Shown in pieces: positions 1 to 8,796 of a stretch of 48,439 nucleotides of DNA. Numbering within the stretch: the first letter of the stretch is position 1; every line of letters starts with the position of its first letter. Source of the DNA: Bordetella parapertussis (GTDB taxonomy: Bacteria; Pseudomonadota; Gammaproteobacteria; Burkholderiales; Burkholderiaceae_B); the NCBI GenBank assembly GCA_945865935.1, contig CAMBFI010000018.1, positions 1-48,439 of the forward strand. Direction: 5' to 3'. Under the pieces are notes generated by a model. That model made no database searches and was not told the DNA's origin. It saw only the letters and a program-made list of their open reading frames with translations. Both the position numbers and the translations under genes were made by a program.

Positions 1-240
1 TGCATAAATCTGATAACGTTCAGTTTGGCTGAGATGTTTATAGCTCATAAGGTAACTTTGACTTGGCGGTCGGGAAATCTGAGATGCTAGAACACTCTCA
101 GCCAACCCGCCTAATTAATCAAAGTTGCACTTCGTACTTGAATCCGTCATGTCATTTAGCGTTGATACGCTAATATAATATTCAAGACTTAGACTACCAT
201 TGAACGCAATACGAGTCAGTCAACAGAGCGATGTTCAACT
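1..240 (+). promoter_or_regulatory. Upstream region of the ugp-type operon with operator-like palindrome and -10 box
   Basis: No gene is seen in this stretch. A perfect 6-bp inverted repeat, TTAGCG-ttgata-CGCTAA, lies at 156-173 and is immediately followed by a consensus -10 hexamer TATAAT at 174-179. No good -35 box stands 16-18 bases upstream. The palindrome sits where RNA polymerase or a repressor would bind, so I infer a regulated promoter for the sugar/glycerophosphodiester importer that starts at 241. The start site and regulator are not known from the sequence. Confidence 0.4.
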
Positions 241-1263
241 ATGACAGCGGTTCGGTTTGATCAGGTAGGAAAAAATTGGGGGGCAACCGCCGCCTTACAC
301 CCAAGCGACCTGTCACTTGAGCAAGGCGAGTTTTCTGTCTTGCTCGGGCCCTCCGGTTGTGGGAAGACCACCACCTTGCGTTTGATCGCGGGTTTAGAAA
401 CCCCTACGTCTGGACGCATCAAAATTTTCGATCGCGATGTCACGGATACGGCGCCTGCGCAACGCGGGGTGTCGATGGTGTTTCAGAACTACGCCTTGTT
501 TCCCCATTTGTCTGTGGCAGAGAACGTCGTCTTTGGCCTGAAGATCCGTCGTGTCAGTCGCCAAGAGATCGCCGCACGTCTCGCGCACACGCTGGATTTG
601 TTAAGCCTGAGTCATTTGCAAGCACGCAAGCCTGGTGAACTCTCGGGCGGTCAGCAGCAGCGTGTTGCTCTGGCTCGCGCCTTGGTGGCAGACAGCAAGC
701 TCTGTTTGATGGACGAGCCGTTGTCCAACTTGGACGCTCAGCTACGTCAAGAAATGCGTCACGAGTTACGTGCTTTACAAAAAAAGCTTGGGCTCTCTGT
801 CGTCTATGTCACCCACGATCAGACCGAAGCAATGAGTATGGCGGATCGCGTTGTGTTGCTGCGCGACGGTCGTATTGAACAGGTCGCTACGCCGACCGAC
901 ATTTATCAAAAACCTGCCACGCGTTTTGCAGCACAGTTTATTGGCAGCGCACGGATGAATATGTTGGAGCTTGCTCAGGGCAAAATCGCTGGCACAGAGA
1001 TTTCGTTAAGCGCGCCCGCCGGGGCAACCCATGTCGGGATTCGTCCTGAGGATGTGCGTTTAGGTGGTCAGTACAGGTTGCCTGTGGATCACAGAGAGTT
1101 TACGGGTGCAGATTTAATGCTGCATGCTAAAGCAGGGCCACAATTGATTGTCGTACGAGCTGAAGGTAAACACGCACAGCAAGTGCATGGTGAGATTCAG
1201 TTGGGTTGGGAAGAGTCAAGCCTGCACTGGTTTGGTCAGGATGGCTTACGTATTGTTAGTTGA
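241..1263 (+). CDS. ugpC: ABC transporter ATPase, UgpC/MalK family
   Basis: Cytoplasmic ATPase (340 aa) that would power a CUT1-type importer for a sugar or glycerol-3-phosphate-like solute. The Walker A motif GPSGCGKTT is near residues 37-45, the signature LSGGQQQR is near 133-140, Walker B LCLMDEPLSNLD follows, and the switch histidine lies in VTHDQ. The C-terminal part after about residue 240 is the TOBE/MalK-like regulatory region, shorter than in E. coli MalK. It is the first gene of an operon with the binding protein and two permeases directly downstream. The family call is firm; the substrate is inferred from the neighbours, which resemble UgpB, UgpA and UgpE. Confidence 0.88.
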   Translation: MTAVRFDQVGKNWGATAALHPSDLSLEQGEFSVLLGPSGCGKTTTLRLIAGLETPTSGRIKIFDRDVTDTAPAQRGVSMVFQNYALFPHLSVAENVVFGLKIRRVSRQEIAARLAHTLDLLSLSHLQARKPGELSGGQQQRVALARALVADSKLCLMDEPLSNLDAQLRQEMRHELRALQKKLGLSVVYVTHDQTEAMSMADRVVLLRDGRIEQVATPTDIYQKPATRFAAQFIGSARMNMLELAQGKIAGTEISLSAPAGATHVGIRPEDVRLGGQYRLPVDHREFTGADLMLHAKAGPQLIVVRAEGKHAQQVHGEIQLGWEESSLHWFGQDGLRIVS

Positions 1264-1280
1264 ACTCTAAGGAGATCGTT

Positions 1281-2564
1281 ATGAAGAAAACGTGGATACG
1301 CGCTGCAACCGTTGCGGCCAGTCTATGTGTGAGCGCAGCAGCCTTTGCGCAAAAAACAGAAGTGTCGTTTTATTTTCCGATAGCTGTGGGTGGTCCGATT
1401 ACAAAGATCATTGACGGCTATGCGTCGCAGTTTAATAAAGAGAACCCCAGCTATAACGTGACACCGGTTTATTCGGGTACATATCAAGAGACGATCGTTA
1501 AAGTGTTGACGGCACATAAAGCAGGTAAGCCGCCCACCTCCGCGATTCTGTTGTCGACCGATACTTTTACGTTGGCTGACGAGGGTGCCATTGCACCGAT
1601 CGATGATTTCGTCAAAACTGACGCCGACCGTGCGTGGCTCAAAAGCTTTTTCCCAGCCTTCTTGTTAAACGGTCAGTTCGACAACAAAACCTGGGGCGTG
1701 CCCTTTCAGCGTTCGACGGTTGTGCTGTATTGGAACAAACAGTTGTTTAAAGAAGCAGGTCTTGATCCAAACAAGCCACCACAAACTTGGGCCGAGACCA
1801 TCAGCATGGGTCAGAAGCTGACCAAAAAAGATGCAAGCGGCAATGTCACCCAGTGGGGCATTCAAGTTCCTTCCAGTGGCTTCCCTTACTGGTTGTTCCA
1901 GGGGTTCAGTACACAAAACGGTGGGATCTTGGCTAATGCAGCGGGTAACGCTGTGAAATATGACGATCCAAAAGTTGTCGAGGCGTTGCAATATTGGGTA
2001 GACCTGTCGCGCAAGCACGGCATTCATCCTCCAGGCGTGGTGGAGTGGGGCACCACCCCACGCGACTTCCTGGAGCGTAAAGTTGCCATGATCTGGACAA
2101 CAACGGGCAACCTGACCAACATTCGCAGCAACGCCAAGTTTGATTTTGGTGTTGCGATGTTGCCCGCCGGCGAGCGTCGTGGCTCACCGACTGGTGGCGG
2201 TAACTTCTTTATCTTTAAGAAAGCGACTGCTGCAGAACAAGAAGGTGCGTATAAGTTTGCGCAATGGCTTACACAGCCAGAGCGTGCTGCGCAGTGGAGT
2301 ATTGACACAGGCTATGTTGCGGTAACTCCGGCATCCTACGAGACTGCAGCACTTAAAAAGTATGCCGCTGATTTTCCGCCAGCACTCGTGGCACGTGATC
2401 AGTTGCCCCACGCCGTCGCTGAATTGTCCACACATGACAACCAGCGCGTCACCAAGGCACTGAACGATGGCCTGCAGGCCGCTTTGACGGGCGCTAAGAC
2501 TCCCGCCCAGGCAATGAAGGATGCGCAAACTGAAGCCAATCGGTTATTGCGCGGCTATAAGTAA
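1281..2564 (+). CDS. ugpB: ABC transporter periplasmic substrate-binding protein, UgpB-like
   Basis: Extracellular solute-binding protein family 1 (427 aa) that would capture the substrate in the periplasm for the adjacent permeases. I chose ATG at 1281 because it follows a good AAGGAG ribosome site and begins a clean signal peptide (KK, hydrophobic core, cleavage near AFAQ-K). An in-frame TTG at 1260 overlaps the ATPase stop and is less likely. The C-terminal part (GGGNFFIFK, then QWLTQPERAAQW and GYVAVT) resembles UgpB of E. coli, which binds glycerol-3-phosphate or glycerophosphodiesters. The ligand here is inferred, not shown. Confidence 0.85.
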   Translation: MKKTWIRAATVAASLCVSAAAFAQKTEVSFYFPIAVGGPITKIIDGYASQFNKENPSYNVTPVYSGTYQETIVKVLTAHKAGKPPTSAILLSTDTFTLADEGAIAPIDDFVKTDADRAWLKSFFPAFLLNGQFDNKTWGVPFQRSTVVLYWNKQLFKEAGLDPNKPPQTWAETISMGQKLTKKDASGNVTQWGIQVPSSGFPYWLFQGFSTQNGGILANAAGNAVKYDDPKVVEALQYWVDLSRKHGIHPPGVVEWGTTPRDFLERKVAMIWTTTGNLTNIRSNAKFDFGVAMLPAGERRGSPTGGGNFFIFKKATAAEQEGAYKFAQWLTQPERAAQWSIDTGYVAVTPASYETAALKKYAADFPPALVARDQLPHAVAELSTHDNQRVTKALNDGLQAALTGAKTPAQAMKDAQTEANRLLRGYK

Positions 2565-3440
2565 ATGCATGTAGGACTGCGTCACATACACGCCTATCTG
2601 TTGCTGTTGCCCGCGTTTATTTTTTTGGTGGGTTTCACGCACTATCCGGCGATCGGCACGTTGCTCGACAGTTTAATGTCGACGCCACGCGCCGGTCGTG
2701 CCGCAGTCTTTGTTGGGCTCGAAAATTACGCAGTGATGATGGACGACCCCACGTTCTGGAAGTCGTTACGCAATAATTTTTGGTTTGCCTTAGTGACCAT
2801 TCCTGTCTCGATTGCGTTGTCCATAGCGATGGCGTTGTGGGTCAATGACAAAATCGCTGGCCGACAGTTTTTGCGTATGTCCTATTTCTTACCCACGGTG
2901 TTGCCCATGATCGCTGTGGCCAACATCTGGATCTTTTTCTATACGCCTGGTTATGGGTTGATTAACCAGGTGTTGCAGCTCTTCGGTGTGGCGAGCCAAA
3001 ATTGGCTCGGCGATCCAAGCTTGGTGCTCGGCTCGGTGATCGTTGTAGCCATCTGGAAAGAAGCCGGTTTTTTTATGATTTTTTATTTGGCGGCACTCCA
3101 GACCTTGAGCCCCAGCTACAAAGAGGCTGCGCAGATTGAAGGCGCAAGCGCCTGGTATTTTTTTAGACGTGTACAGTGGCCCTTGTTGATGCCCACGACG
3201 ATCTTTGTCCTGGTCAACGCCCTAATTAACGCTTTCCGGATGGTTGATCATATTATTGTGATGACCAAAGGCGGTCCCGATAACGCCTCGTCCTTGCTCT
3301 TGTTCTATTTGTATGAGGTCGGCTTTAAGTTTTGGGATCAAGGGTATGCCTCGGCACTGACTGCAGTGTTGCTCGCAATTTTGGCACTGGTGGGGTTGTT
3401 GCAGTTTTTTGTGCTGGATCGCCGGACGCATTACCGATGA
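2565..3440 (+). CDS. ugpA: ABC transporter permease, UgpA-like
   Basis: Inner-membrane permease (291 aa) with about six hydrophobic segments and the binding-protein-dependent permease loop EAAQIEGASAWYFFRRVQWPLL near residues 188-209, whose EAA motif docks the ATPase. The ATG abuts the stop of the binding-protein gene, so translation is probably coupled. It pairs with the following UgpE-like permease as a heterodimer. In E. coli the gene order is ugpBAEC; here the ATPase gene comes first. Confidence 0.87.
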   Translation: MHVGLRHIHAYLLLLPAFIFLVGFTHYPAIGTLLDSLMSTPRAGRAAVFVGLENYAVMMDDPTFWKSLRNNFWFALVTIPVSIALSIAMALWVNDKIAGRQFLRMSYFLPTVLPMIAVANIWIFFYTPGYGLINQVLQLFGVASQNWLGDPSLVLGSVIVVAIWKEAGFFMIFYLAALQTLSPSYKEAAQIEGASAWYFFRRVQWPLLMPTTIFVLVNALINAFRMVDHIIVMTKGGPDNASSLLLFYLYEVGFKFWDQGYASALTAVLLAILALVGLLQFFVLDRRTHYR

Positions 3441-4288
3441 GTCAAGCCGTCACAAGCGCTAGTACTCAAGGACGCTCGTTGGGGGCGGATACCTCACTCT
3501 TATCGACCATTGGTGCGTGGGTCTTGGCCTTGGTGTGGATTAGCCCACTGCTGTATGCGGTGTGGGCTGCGATTCATCCGTCTGAGTTTGCGACCAAGCT
3601 GGTCTTGACTGCGCCGCTCACGATGGATAACTTCCGGGCCGCCTGGGAGGCTGCGCCATTTGCGCGATATTTTTTAAACACCACGTTGTTAGTCACGACC
3701 ATTCTGTGTATGCAACTGGTGTTGTGCACACTCGCGGCCTATGCGTTTGCTCGGTTTGAGTTCTTTGGCAAAAACGTACTGTTCTCGTTAGTGCTCGTAC
3801 AGTTGATGGTGATGCCCGAGATTCTCTTGGTGCGCAATTACCAAACACTGACTCATCTTGGGCTTGTGGATACCTTGTTTGGAATCGGCTTGCCCTATTT
3901 TGCTTCCGCCTTTGCAATATTTTTGCTCAGGCAAACGTTTAAAACGATCCCCAAAGAGCTGGTCGAGGCCGCCGCGATGGAAGGTGCCTCCACTATGCAG
4001 ATCCTGCGGCACGTTTACATACCCTTGGCCAAGCCCGTGTATTTGGCGTTCTCTTTGGTGTCGGTGAGCCATCATTGGAATAATTTTTTATGGCCTCTGA
4101 TTGTCAGTAACTCAGTCGAATCGCGACCTTTAACGGTAGGGTTGCAGGTTTTCTCCTCGACCGACCAAGGGATTGATTGGTCCATCATTACCGCCGCCAC
4201 GTTATTAACCTCTGGGCCGTTATTGATCGGATTCTTGATTTTTCAGCGGCAATTTGTCCAATCGTTTATGCGCGCCGGCATTAAGTGA
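3437..4288 (+). CDS. ugpE: ABC transporter permease, UgpE-like
   Basis: Second inner-membrane permease of the importer (283 aa). It carries the EAA loop ELVEAAAMEGAS near residues 175-186 and ends in the typical QRQFVQSFMRAGIK-type tail of CUT1 permeases. The ATG at 3437 overlaps the preceding stop (ATGA), which fixes the start; a longer frame from 3332 lies inside the upstream gene and is not used. An EEP-fold hydrolase follows 13 bases downstream. Confidence 0.87.
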   Translation: MSQAVTSASTQGRSLGADTSLLSTIGAWVLALVWISPLLYAVWAAIHPSEFATKLVLTAPLTMDNFRAAWEAAPFARYFLNTTLLVTTILCMQLVLCTLAAYAFARFEFFGKNVLFSLVLVQLMVMPEILLVRNYQTLTHLGLVDTLFGIGLPYFASAFAIFLLRQTFKTIPKELVEAAAMEGASTMQILRHVYIPLAKPVYLAFSLVSVSHHWNNFLWPLIVSNSVESRPLTVGLQVFSSTDQGIDWSIITAATLLTSGPLLIGFLIFQRQFVQSFMRAGIK

Positions 4289-4301
4289 AGGTAGAGATGC
4301 A

Positions 4302-5156
4302 ATGAAGATTCTGACGTGGAACGTGCAATGGTTTAAAGGCCTCGACGAAGTCGTCGACGCCGCACGCGTGATTAAGCATGCACGCAGCATGGCTGACTTT
4401 GATGCAATCTGCCTGCAAGAGGTGGCAGTGAACTACAAGGACCTGACCGGTGTAACCGAGCCTGATCAGATCCAGGCACTCAAAGCGCTGCTACCTGGCT
4501 TTGAAGTCATCTTTAGTCCGGCCGTCGATGAGCTCTCTCCATGTGGTGGCTTTCGCCGACAATTTGGCAATGTCATCGCGTCGCGCGTGCCGGTTCGGCA
4601 AATACAGCATTTCGCGTTACCTCATCCTCCGGTGGAGGGTGCTGAACCCAAGCCCAGCATGCCCCGGATTGCACTGGACTGTACCTTGCAAGCCCCTTGG
4701 GGACCCGTGCGCTTGATGACGACGCACCTTGAGTACTACAACGAGGCGGCGCGGCATGCTCAAGCGCGCGCCCTAAGAGAGCTCCACTTGCAGTCGTGTG
4801 CCTTGGCAGCTAAACCCCCGCAGCCAAAGCCTGGCTCACCCTACGAGACCAAGCCCCACACGATGGATGCCTTGCTCTGTGGCGACTTTAACTTTGAATA
4901 CGACAGCACCGAGCACGCGTCTGTCGTAGAGCCTGACGCAGCCGGGGCCTGGGTCAACGCGTGGGATCTCTTGCATCCCGGCAAGCCCTATCCTGCCACC
5001 TTCAGAATCTTTGATCGGACCTACGGCCCCGAGCCCGTCGGCTGTGACTTCTTCTTTGTGAGTCCCTCGTTAGGTCCGCGCGTGCAAAGCCTGGTCGTCG
5101 ATCAAGAGACCCAAGCTTCAGACCACCAACCGGTCGTGATCAATCTGCAAGATTAG
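4302..5156 (+). CDS. Endonuclease/exonuclease/phosphatase (EEP) family hydrolase
   Basis: Metal-dependent phosphoesterase of the EEP superfamily (284 aa). The hallmarks are TWNVQW near the N-terminus (catalytic Asn), CLQEV (metal-binding Glu), a TTHLEYY segment, CGDFNFE (Asp/Asn pair) and the terminal SDHQPVV (Asp-His). There is no signal peptide, so it should act in the cytoplasm. The start is the ATG at 4302, after the permease stop. As the last gene of a Ugp-type operon it could cleave an imported phosphodiester, a role filled by UgpQ in E. coli. That substrate is an inference; DNA or phosphoinositide-like substrates are also possible for this fold. Confidence 0.8.
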   Translation: MKILTWNVQWFKGLDEVVDAARVIKHARSMADFDAICLQEVAVNYKDLTGVTEPDQIQALKALLPGFEVIFSPAVDELSPCGGFRRQFGNVIASRVPVRQIQHFALPHPPVEGAEPKPSMPRIALDCTLQAPWGPVRLMTTHLEYYNEAARHAQARALRELHLQSCALAAKPPQPKPGSPYETKPHTMDALLCGDFNFEYDSTEHASVVEPDAAGAWVNAWDLLHPGKPYPATFRIFDRTYGPEPVGCDFFFVSPSLGPRVQSLVVDQETQASDHQPVVINLQD

Positions 5157-5220
5157 TAAGACTTACTAAGTCCCTACCGCGTTCAGGGGGTGGGGTCGTG
5201 GCCCCACCTTGTCCGGTACA

Positions 5221-5240
5221 CTAACGGATCGTTAGTTTTT
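5221..5240 (+). terminator. Rho-independent terminator of the ugp-type operon
   Basis: A 6-bp perfect stem (CTAACG, loop GAT, CGTTAG) is followed directly by TTTTT. A second, GC-rich hairpin (GGTGGGG at 5189-5195 pairing with CCCCACC at 5202-5208) lies just upstream without a T-run. Together they separate the importer operon from the M20 hydrolase genes. Confidence 0.65.
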
Positions 5241-5274
5241 GTATTCCGTTTGTATAACCACGGACATCCCAGAC

Positions 5275-6528
5275 ATGGCAAGTCACACTTCCCACGGCCA
5301 GCAGATTATGGAATGGTCTGAGCGCATTGCTGCGTTCAGCGAGCCCGCTTGGGCTGAAAAAGGCCAGCTCACGGTGACCTACTTAACGCCCTCACATCTG
5401 CAGACGGCGCAAGCGCTGACGCAGCTGATGCAAGAGGCGGGTTTTGACGAAGTCTTGACCGATGCGGTGGGTAACGTCGTGGGGCGCTATCACGGTGCGG
5501 ATGCGGCAGCCCCTGCGTTAATGACGGGCTCGCATTTCGACACGGTTCGCAATGGTGGCAAGTATGACGGGCGGCTTGGCATTTTGGTGCCGATCGCTGT
5601 GGTGGGCGTGCTCGCCAAACAGAAAAAGCGTTTGCCCTATGGCATTGAAGTTGTCGGGTTCTCTGAGGAAGAAGGCCAGCGCTATCGCGCCACCTTCTTG
5701 TCGTCCGGTGCATTGACCGGTAGTTTTGATGCGACTTGGCTCGATCAAGTCGACGCCAACGGGGTGTCGATGCGCCAAGCCATGATTGATGCGGGTCTGC
5801 CCGGCACCCTCGAGTCGATTCAGGCGCTCATCCGCGATCCAAAAAAGTATCTTGGTTTTGTAGAAGTCCATATCGAGCAAGGCCCCGTGCTGTGCGAGAA
5901 GCAAATACCGCTCGGTATCGTCACTTCGATCAATGCCGGTGTGCGCGCAACCTGCCGAATTATCGGTACTGCCGCCCATGCTGGCACAACGCCGATGTCG
6001 ATGCGCGAAGACGCCTTGCTGGCAGCAGCCGAAATCAGCTTGATGGCAGAGCACCGCGCCAAAGCCGAAGAGGGCAGTGTTGCCACGGTTGGTCAAATGC
6101 AAGTGCCAGGCGGCTCGATCAATGTGATTCCTGGCGAATGCGTATTCACCTTAGATATGCGTGGACCGACCGATGCGCAACGCGATGGTTTGGTCAACGA
6201 TATCGTGACAGCCGCCAAGCAAATCGCCAAGCGTCGCGGTGTGAAGTTTGAATACAACGAAGTGATGCGTGCGAGCGCTGCGCCGTCGGATCCTGCTTGG
6301 CAGGCCCGCTGGGAGCGTGCTGTCACAAAAATTGGACAGCCCCTTTTTAAGCTCAATAGCGGCGCCGGTCACGATGCCATGAAGATCCACACCATCATGC
6401 CGCAGGCGATGTTGTTTGTGCGCGGTGGTAATCGTGGGATTAGTCATAACCCCTTAGAAATCATTACCGCAGAAGATGCGGAACTTGCCACCCAAGCCTT
6501 TTTAGCTTTGCTCGACGAAATCAACTAA
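5275..6528 (+). CDS. M20-family Zn hydrolase, allantoate amidohydrolase / N-carbamoyl amino acid hydrolase type
   Basis: Binuclear zinc amidohydrolase (417 aa) of the AllC/HyuC/beta-ureidopropionase group, which hydrolyses N-carbamoyl or ureido compounds. Metal-binding elements are visible: GSHFDTV (His88), KYDGRLG (Asp98), SEEEGQ (Glu132/133), FVEVHIEQGP, and the C-terminal GAGHDAM and GNRGISHNPLE. I start at ATG 5275; an in-frame TTG at 5239 lies in the terminator T-run. The gene is followed 2 bases later by another M20 hydrolase, so the two probably act in one catabolic route. The exact substrate cannot be read from sequence. Confidence 0.82.
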   Translation: MASHTSHGQQIMEWSERIAAFSEPAWAEKGQLTVTYLTPSHLQTAQALTQLMQEAGFDEVLTDAVGNVVGRYHGADAAAPALMTGSHFDTVRNGGKYDGRLGILVPIAVVGVLAKQKKRLPYGIEVVGFSEEEGQRYRATFLSSGALTGSFDATWLDQVDANGVSMRQAMIDAGLPGTLESIQALIRDPKKYLGFVEVHIEQGPVLCEKQIPLGIVTSINAGVRATCRIIGTAAHAGTTPMSMREDALLAAAEISLMAEHRAKAEEGSVATVGQMQVPGGSINVIPGECVFTLDMRGPTDAQRDGLVNDIVTAAKQIAKRRGVKFEYNEVMRASAAPSDPAWQARWERAVTKIGQPLFKLNSGAGHDAMKIHTIMPQAMLFVRGGNRGISHNPLEIITAEDAELATQAFLALLDEIN

Positions 6529-6530
6529 TC

Positions 6531-7778
6531 ATGACAACATCAAACGAGACCCAGCTGTATACCAAACTTGATCAATGGATCGATGCGCATTTTGATGAGC
6601 AGGTGAAGTTCCTACAAAAAGTGATTCAAGTCCCAACCGACACACCGCCTGGTAACAACACCCCGCATGCCTTGCATGTGGCCGAGCTTGTCAAAGCCTA
6701 CGGAATGCAAGCAGAGCCCCATGCCGTACCTGAGGCAGTTGTGCGCGAAGCAGGTCTCGAGTCGATCACGAATTTGATTATCAAGCGCCAGTACGGGCAG
6801 GGCGGTAAGACGCTGGCCTTGAATGCACACGGTGATGTCGTGCCCCCAGGTGAGGGATGGACCTACCCACCCTACGGTGCTGAGATTCATGACGGTCGCA
6901 TTTACGGCCGTGCTGCCGCGGTGAGCAAGTGTGATTTTTCAACCTACATCTTTGCTGTGCGTGCGCTGGAGTCGCTCGGTGCAGACCTGAAAGGTCGCAT
7001 CGAATTGCAGTTTACGTATGACGAAGAGTTCGGTGGCGAACTCGGCCCCGGCTGGTTGCTCAAGAATAAACTCACTAAGCCTGATCTGGCCATTGCCGCA
7101 GGCTTTAGCTACCAAATCATTACGGCCCACAACGGTTGCTTGCAATTTGAAGTGACGGTCAATGGCAAGATGGGTCATGCGGCTGTGCCAACCTCTGGTG
7201 TGGATGCTTTGCAAGCCGCAGTCAAAATCATGAACGCGTTGTATGGCTTAAACGAGACCTACAAGTCGATCAAGAGTACGGTCCCTGGCATCAATCATCC
7301 GTATTTGAATATCGGTTTGATTACGGGTGGGACCAATACCAACGTGATCCCCGGTAAGGTCGTGCTCAAGCTTGATCGTCGCATGATTCCAGAAGAGGAT
7401 CCTGCGCAAGTCGAGCAAAGTATTCGTGACACGATCGACTCTGTGTGGAAAGCAATCCCGGGCATTACTGCCGAGACCAAGCGCATTTTGTTGGCCCGTG
7501 CGTTAAAGCCGCTACCCGGCAGCACAGAACTTGTGAGCGCCTTGCAGAAGCACGCCAAAGAAGAGTTTGGTGAAGCGATTCCCGCTTGCGGCACACCGCT
7601 GTATGCCGATGCCCGTTTGTATTGCGAAGCAGGGATTCCAGTGGTCTTGTATGGTGCGGGCCCACGCACTGTGGAAGAGAGTCGTGCCAAGCAACCGGAT
7701 GAGCGCCTAGAGCTTGAAGACTTGCGCCGCGCAACCAAAGTGATCGCGCGGACGTGTCTGGATATGATGGGTGCTTAA
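6531..7778 (+). CDS. M20 family metallohydrolase, ArgE/DapE/ACY1-like
   Basis: Cytoplasmic zinc-dependent deacylase/dipeptidase-like protein (415 aa). It shows the family's NAHGDVVPPGEGW metal/catalytic segment, a GRIYGRAAAVSKCD bridging-Asp region, TYDEEFGGE with the general-base Glu, a dimerisation domain (VNGKMGHAA and GGTNTNVIPG) and a C-terminal metal site. It starts 2 bases after the AllC-like gene, forming a two-gene unit. Its stop overlaps the stop of the convergent Bug-protein gene (shared TTAA at 7775-7778). The family is clear, the substrate is not. Confidence 0.82.
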   Translation: MTTSNETQLYTKLDQWIDAHFDEQVKFLQKVIQVPTDTPPGNNTPHALHVAELVKAYGMQAEPHAVPEAVVREAGLESITNLIIKRQYGQGGKTLALNAHGDVVPPGEGWTYPPYGAEIHDGRIYGRAAAVSKCDFSTYIFAVRALESLGADLKGRIELQFTYDEEFGGELGPGWLLKNKLTKPDLAIAAGFSYQIITAHNGCLQFEVTVNGKMGHAAVPTSGVDALQAAVKIMNALYGLNETYKSIKSTVPGINHPYLNIGLITGGTNTNVIPGKVVLKLDRRMIPEEDPAQVEQSIRDTIDSVWKAIPGITAETKRILLARALKPLPGSTELVSALQKHAKEEFGEAIPACGTPLYADARLYCEAGIPVVLYGAGPRTVEESRAKQPDERLELEDLRRATKVIARTCLDMMGA

Positions 7779-8761
7779 TCGGCAGTGATGTTCTTCTCGC
7801 GGATCACGCGCGTCCATTTTGCAATATCTTTTTTCAACAGCGCCTGCAGTTCTGCGGGCGTTGAGGGCGCAGGCAGCGTGCCAGAGTTCAGCAAACGCTC
7901 TTTGACTGCCGGTGTGTCGAGTGCTCGCTTAAGGGCCTGATTCACACGGTTAGTATCTGCTGCAGACATGCCCTTGGGCCCAAACAGCGCGTACCAGTTG
8001 TCTGAGTCCACGCCCTCAATACCAACCTCTTTGAATGTCTTCACGTCAGGCAGCAAGGGGTGGCGCTTTTCTGCCGCCATCGCGACCGGCTTTAGACGGC
8101 CTGCGCGTACGTGCCCGATCAGGCCCGGTACATCGCCAAAGAAACCATCCACGTGGCCCGCCATCACATCGGTGATCGCTGGTGCTGCGCCTTTATAAGG
8201 CACATCCACGAGCTGTGCTTTGGTGATGTCTGCCAATAGCTCACCCGCCAAATGCGGCACACTACCGCGTCCTGAGGACGCAAGCGTCGTGCGCTGCTTC
8301 TTTGCGTTCGCAACAAAATCAGCGGGACCCGTTGCTGGGTTTTTGGGATTGACCACTAACAGTTCGTCGTTGCGTACCACCACCGAAATAGAAGTCAGAT
8401 CCGTGACGGGGTTGTAGGGCAGATTTTTGTAAAGCCCTGGATTGATTGCCACCGCACCTGCGCTGCTCAGCCACAATACGCTGCCGTCTGCAGGTGACTT
8501 CGCCACATATTCTGCGGCAATGATCCCGTTACCGCCCGCTTTGCTTTCGACCACGACGGTTGCGCCAAGCTCTTTGCCCAGCGCTTCGCTAATACTACGA
8601 GCCACGAAATCAACCGGACCACCCGGTGGGAAGGCGACGATTAAGCGTACGGATTTTCCGCTTCCTTGCGCATGCGCGGGGAGGGCGCCTATCGATGCGG
8701 CGAGCAGAGTCGCTGCCAGTAAGCTGCGACGCACAAGCGATGATTTGTTGAGGTGTTTCAT
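7775..8761 (-). CDS. Bug/TctC-family tripartite tricarboxylate-type solute receptor
   Basis: Periplasmic receptor (328 aa) of the Bug family, very numerous in Burkholderiales and typically binding carboxylates or amides. The signal peptide has KHLNKSSLVRRS, a hydrophobic core and a cleavage site near AHAQ-G. The Bug signatures RLIVAFPPGGPVDFVAR, VVVESKAGGNG, VDVPYKGAAPAITDVMAGHVD and FKEVG are all present. No TctA/TctB membrane genes lie nearby, so this is an orphan receptor, as is common in the family. It is probably co-transcribed with or regulated alongside the SDR and amidohydrolase genes upstream on the same strand. Confidence 0.87.
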   Translation of the reverse strand: MKHLNKSSLVRRSLLAATLLAASIGALPAHAQGSGKSVRLIVAFPPGGPVDFVARSISEALGKELGATVVVESKAGGNGIIAAEYVAKSPADGSVLWLSSAGAVAINPGLYKNLPYNPVTDLTSISVVVRNDELLVVNPKNPATGPADFVANAKKQRTTLASSGRGSVPHLAGELLADITKAQLVDVPYKGAAPAITDVMAGHVDGFFGDVPGLIGHVRAGRLKPVAMAAEKRHPLLPDVKTFKEVGIEGVDSDNWYALFGPKGMSAADTNRVNQALKRALDTPAVKERLLNSGTLPAPSTPAELQALLKKDIAKWTRVIREKNITAD

Positions 8762-8796
8762 TTGATGCTCTCCAGTGTAATTGTTTGAATAAGTGT

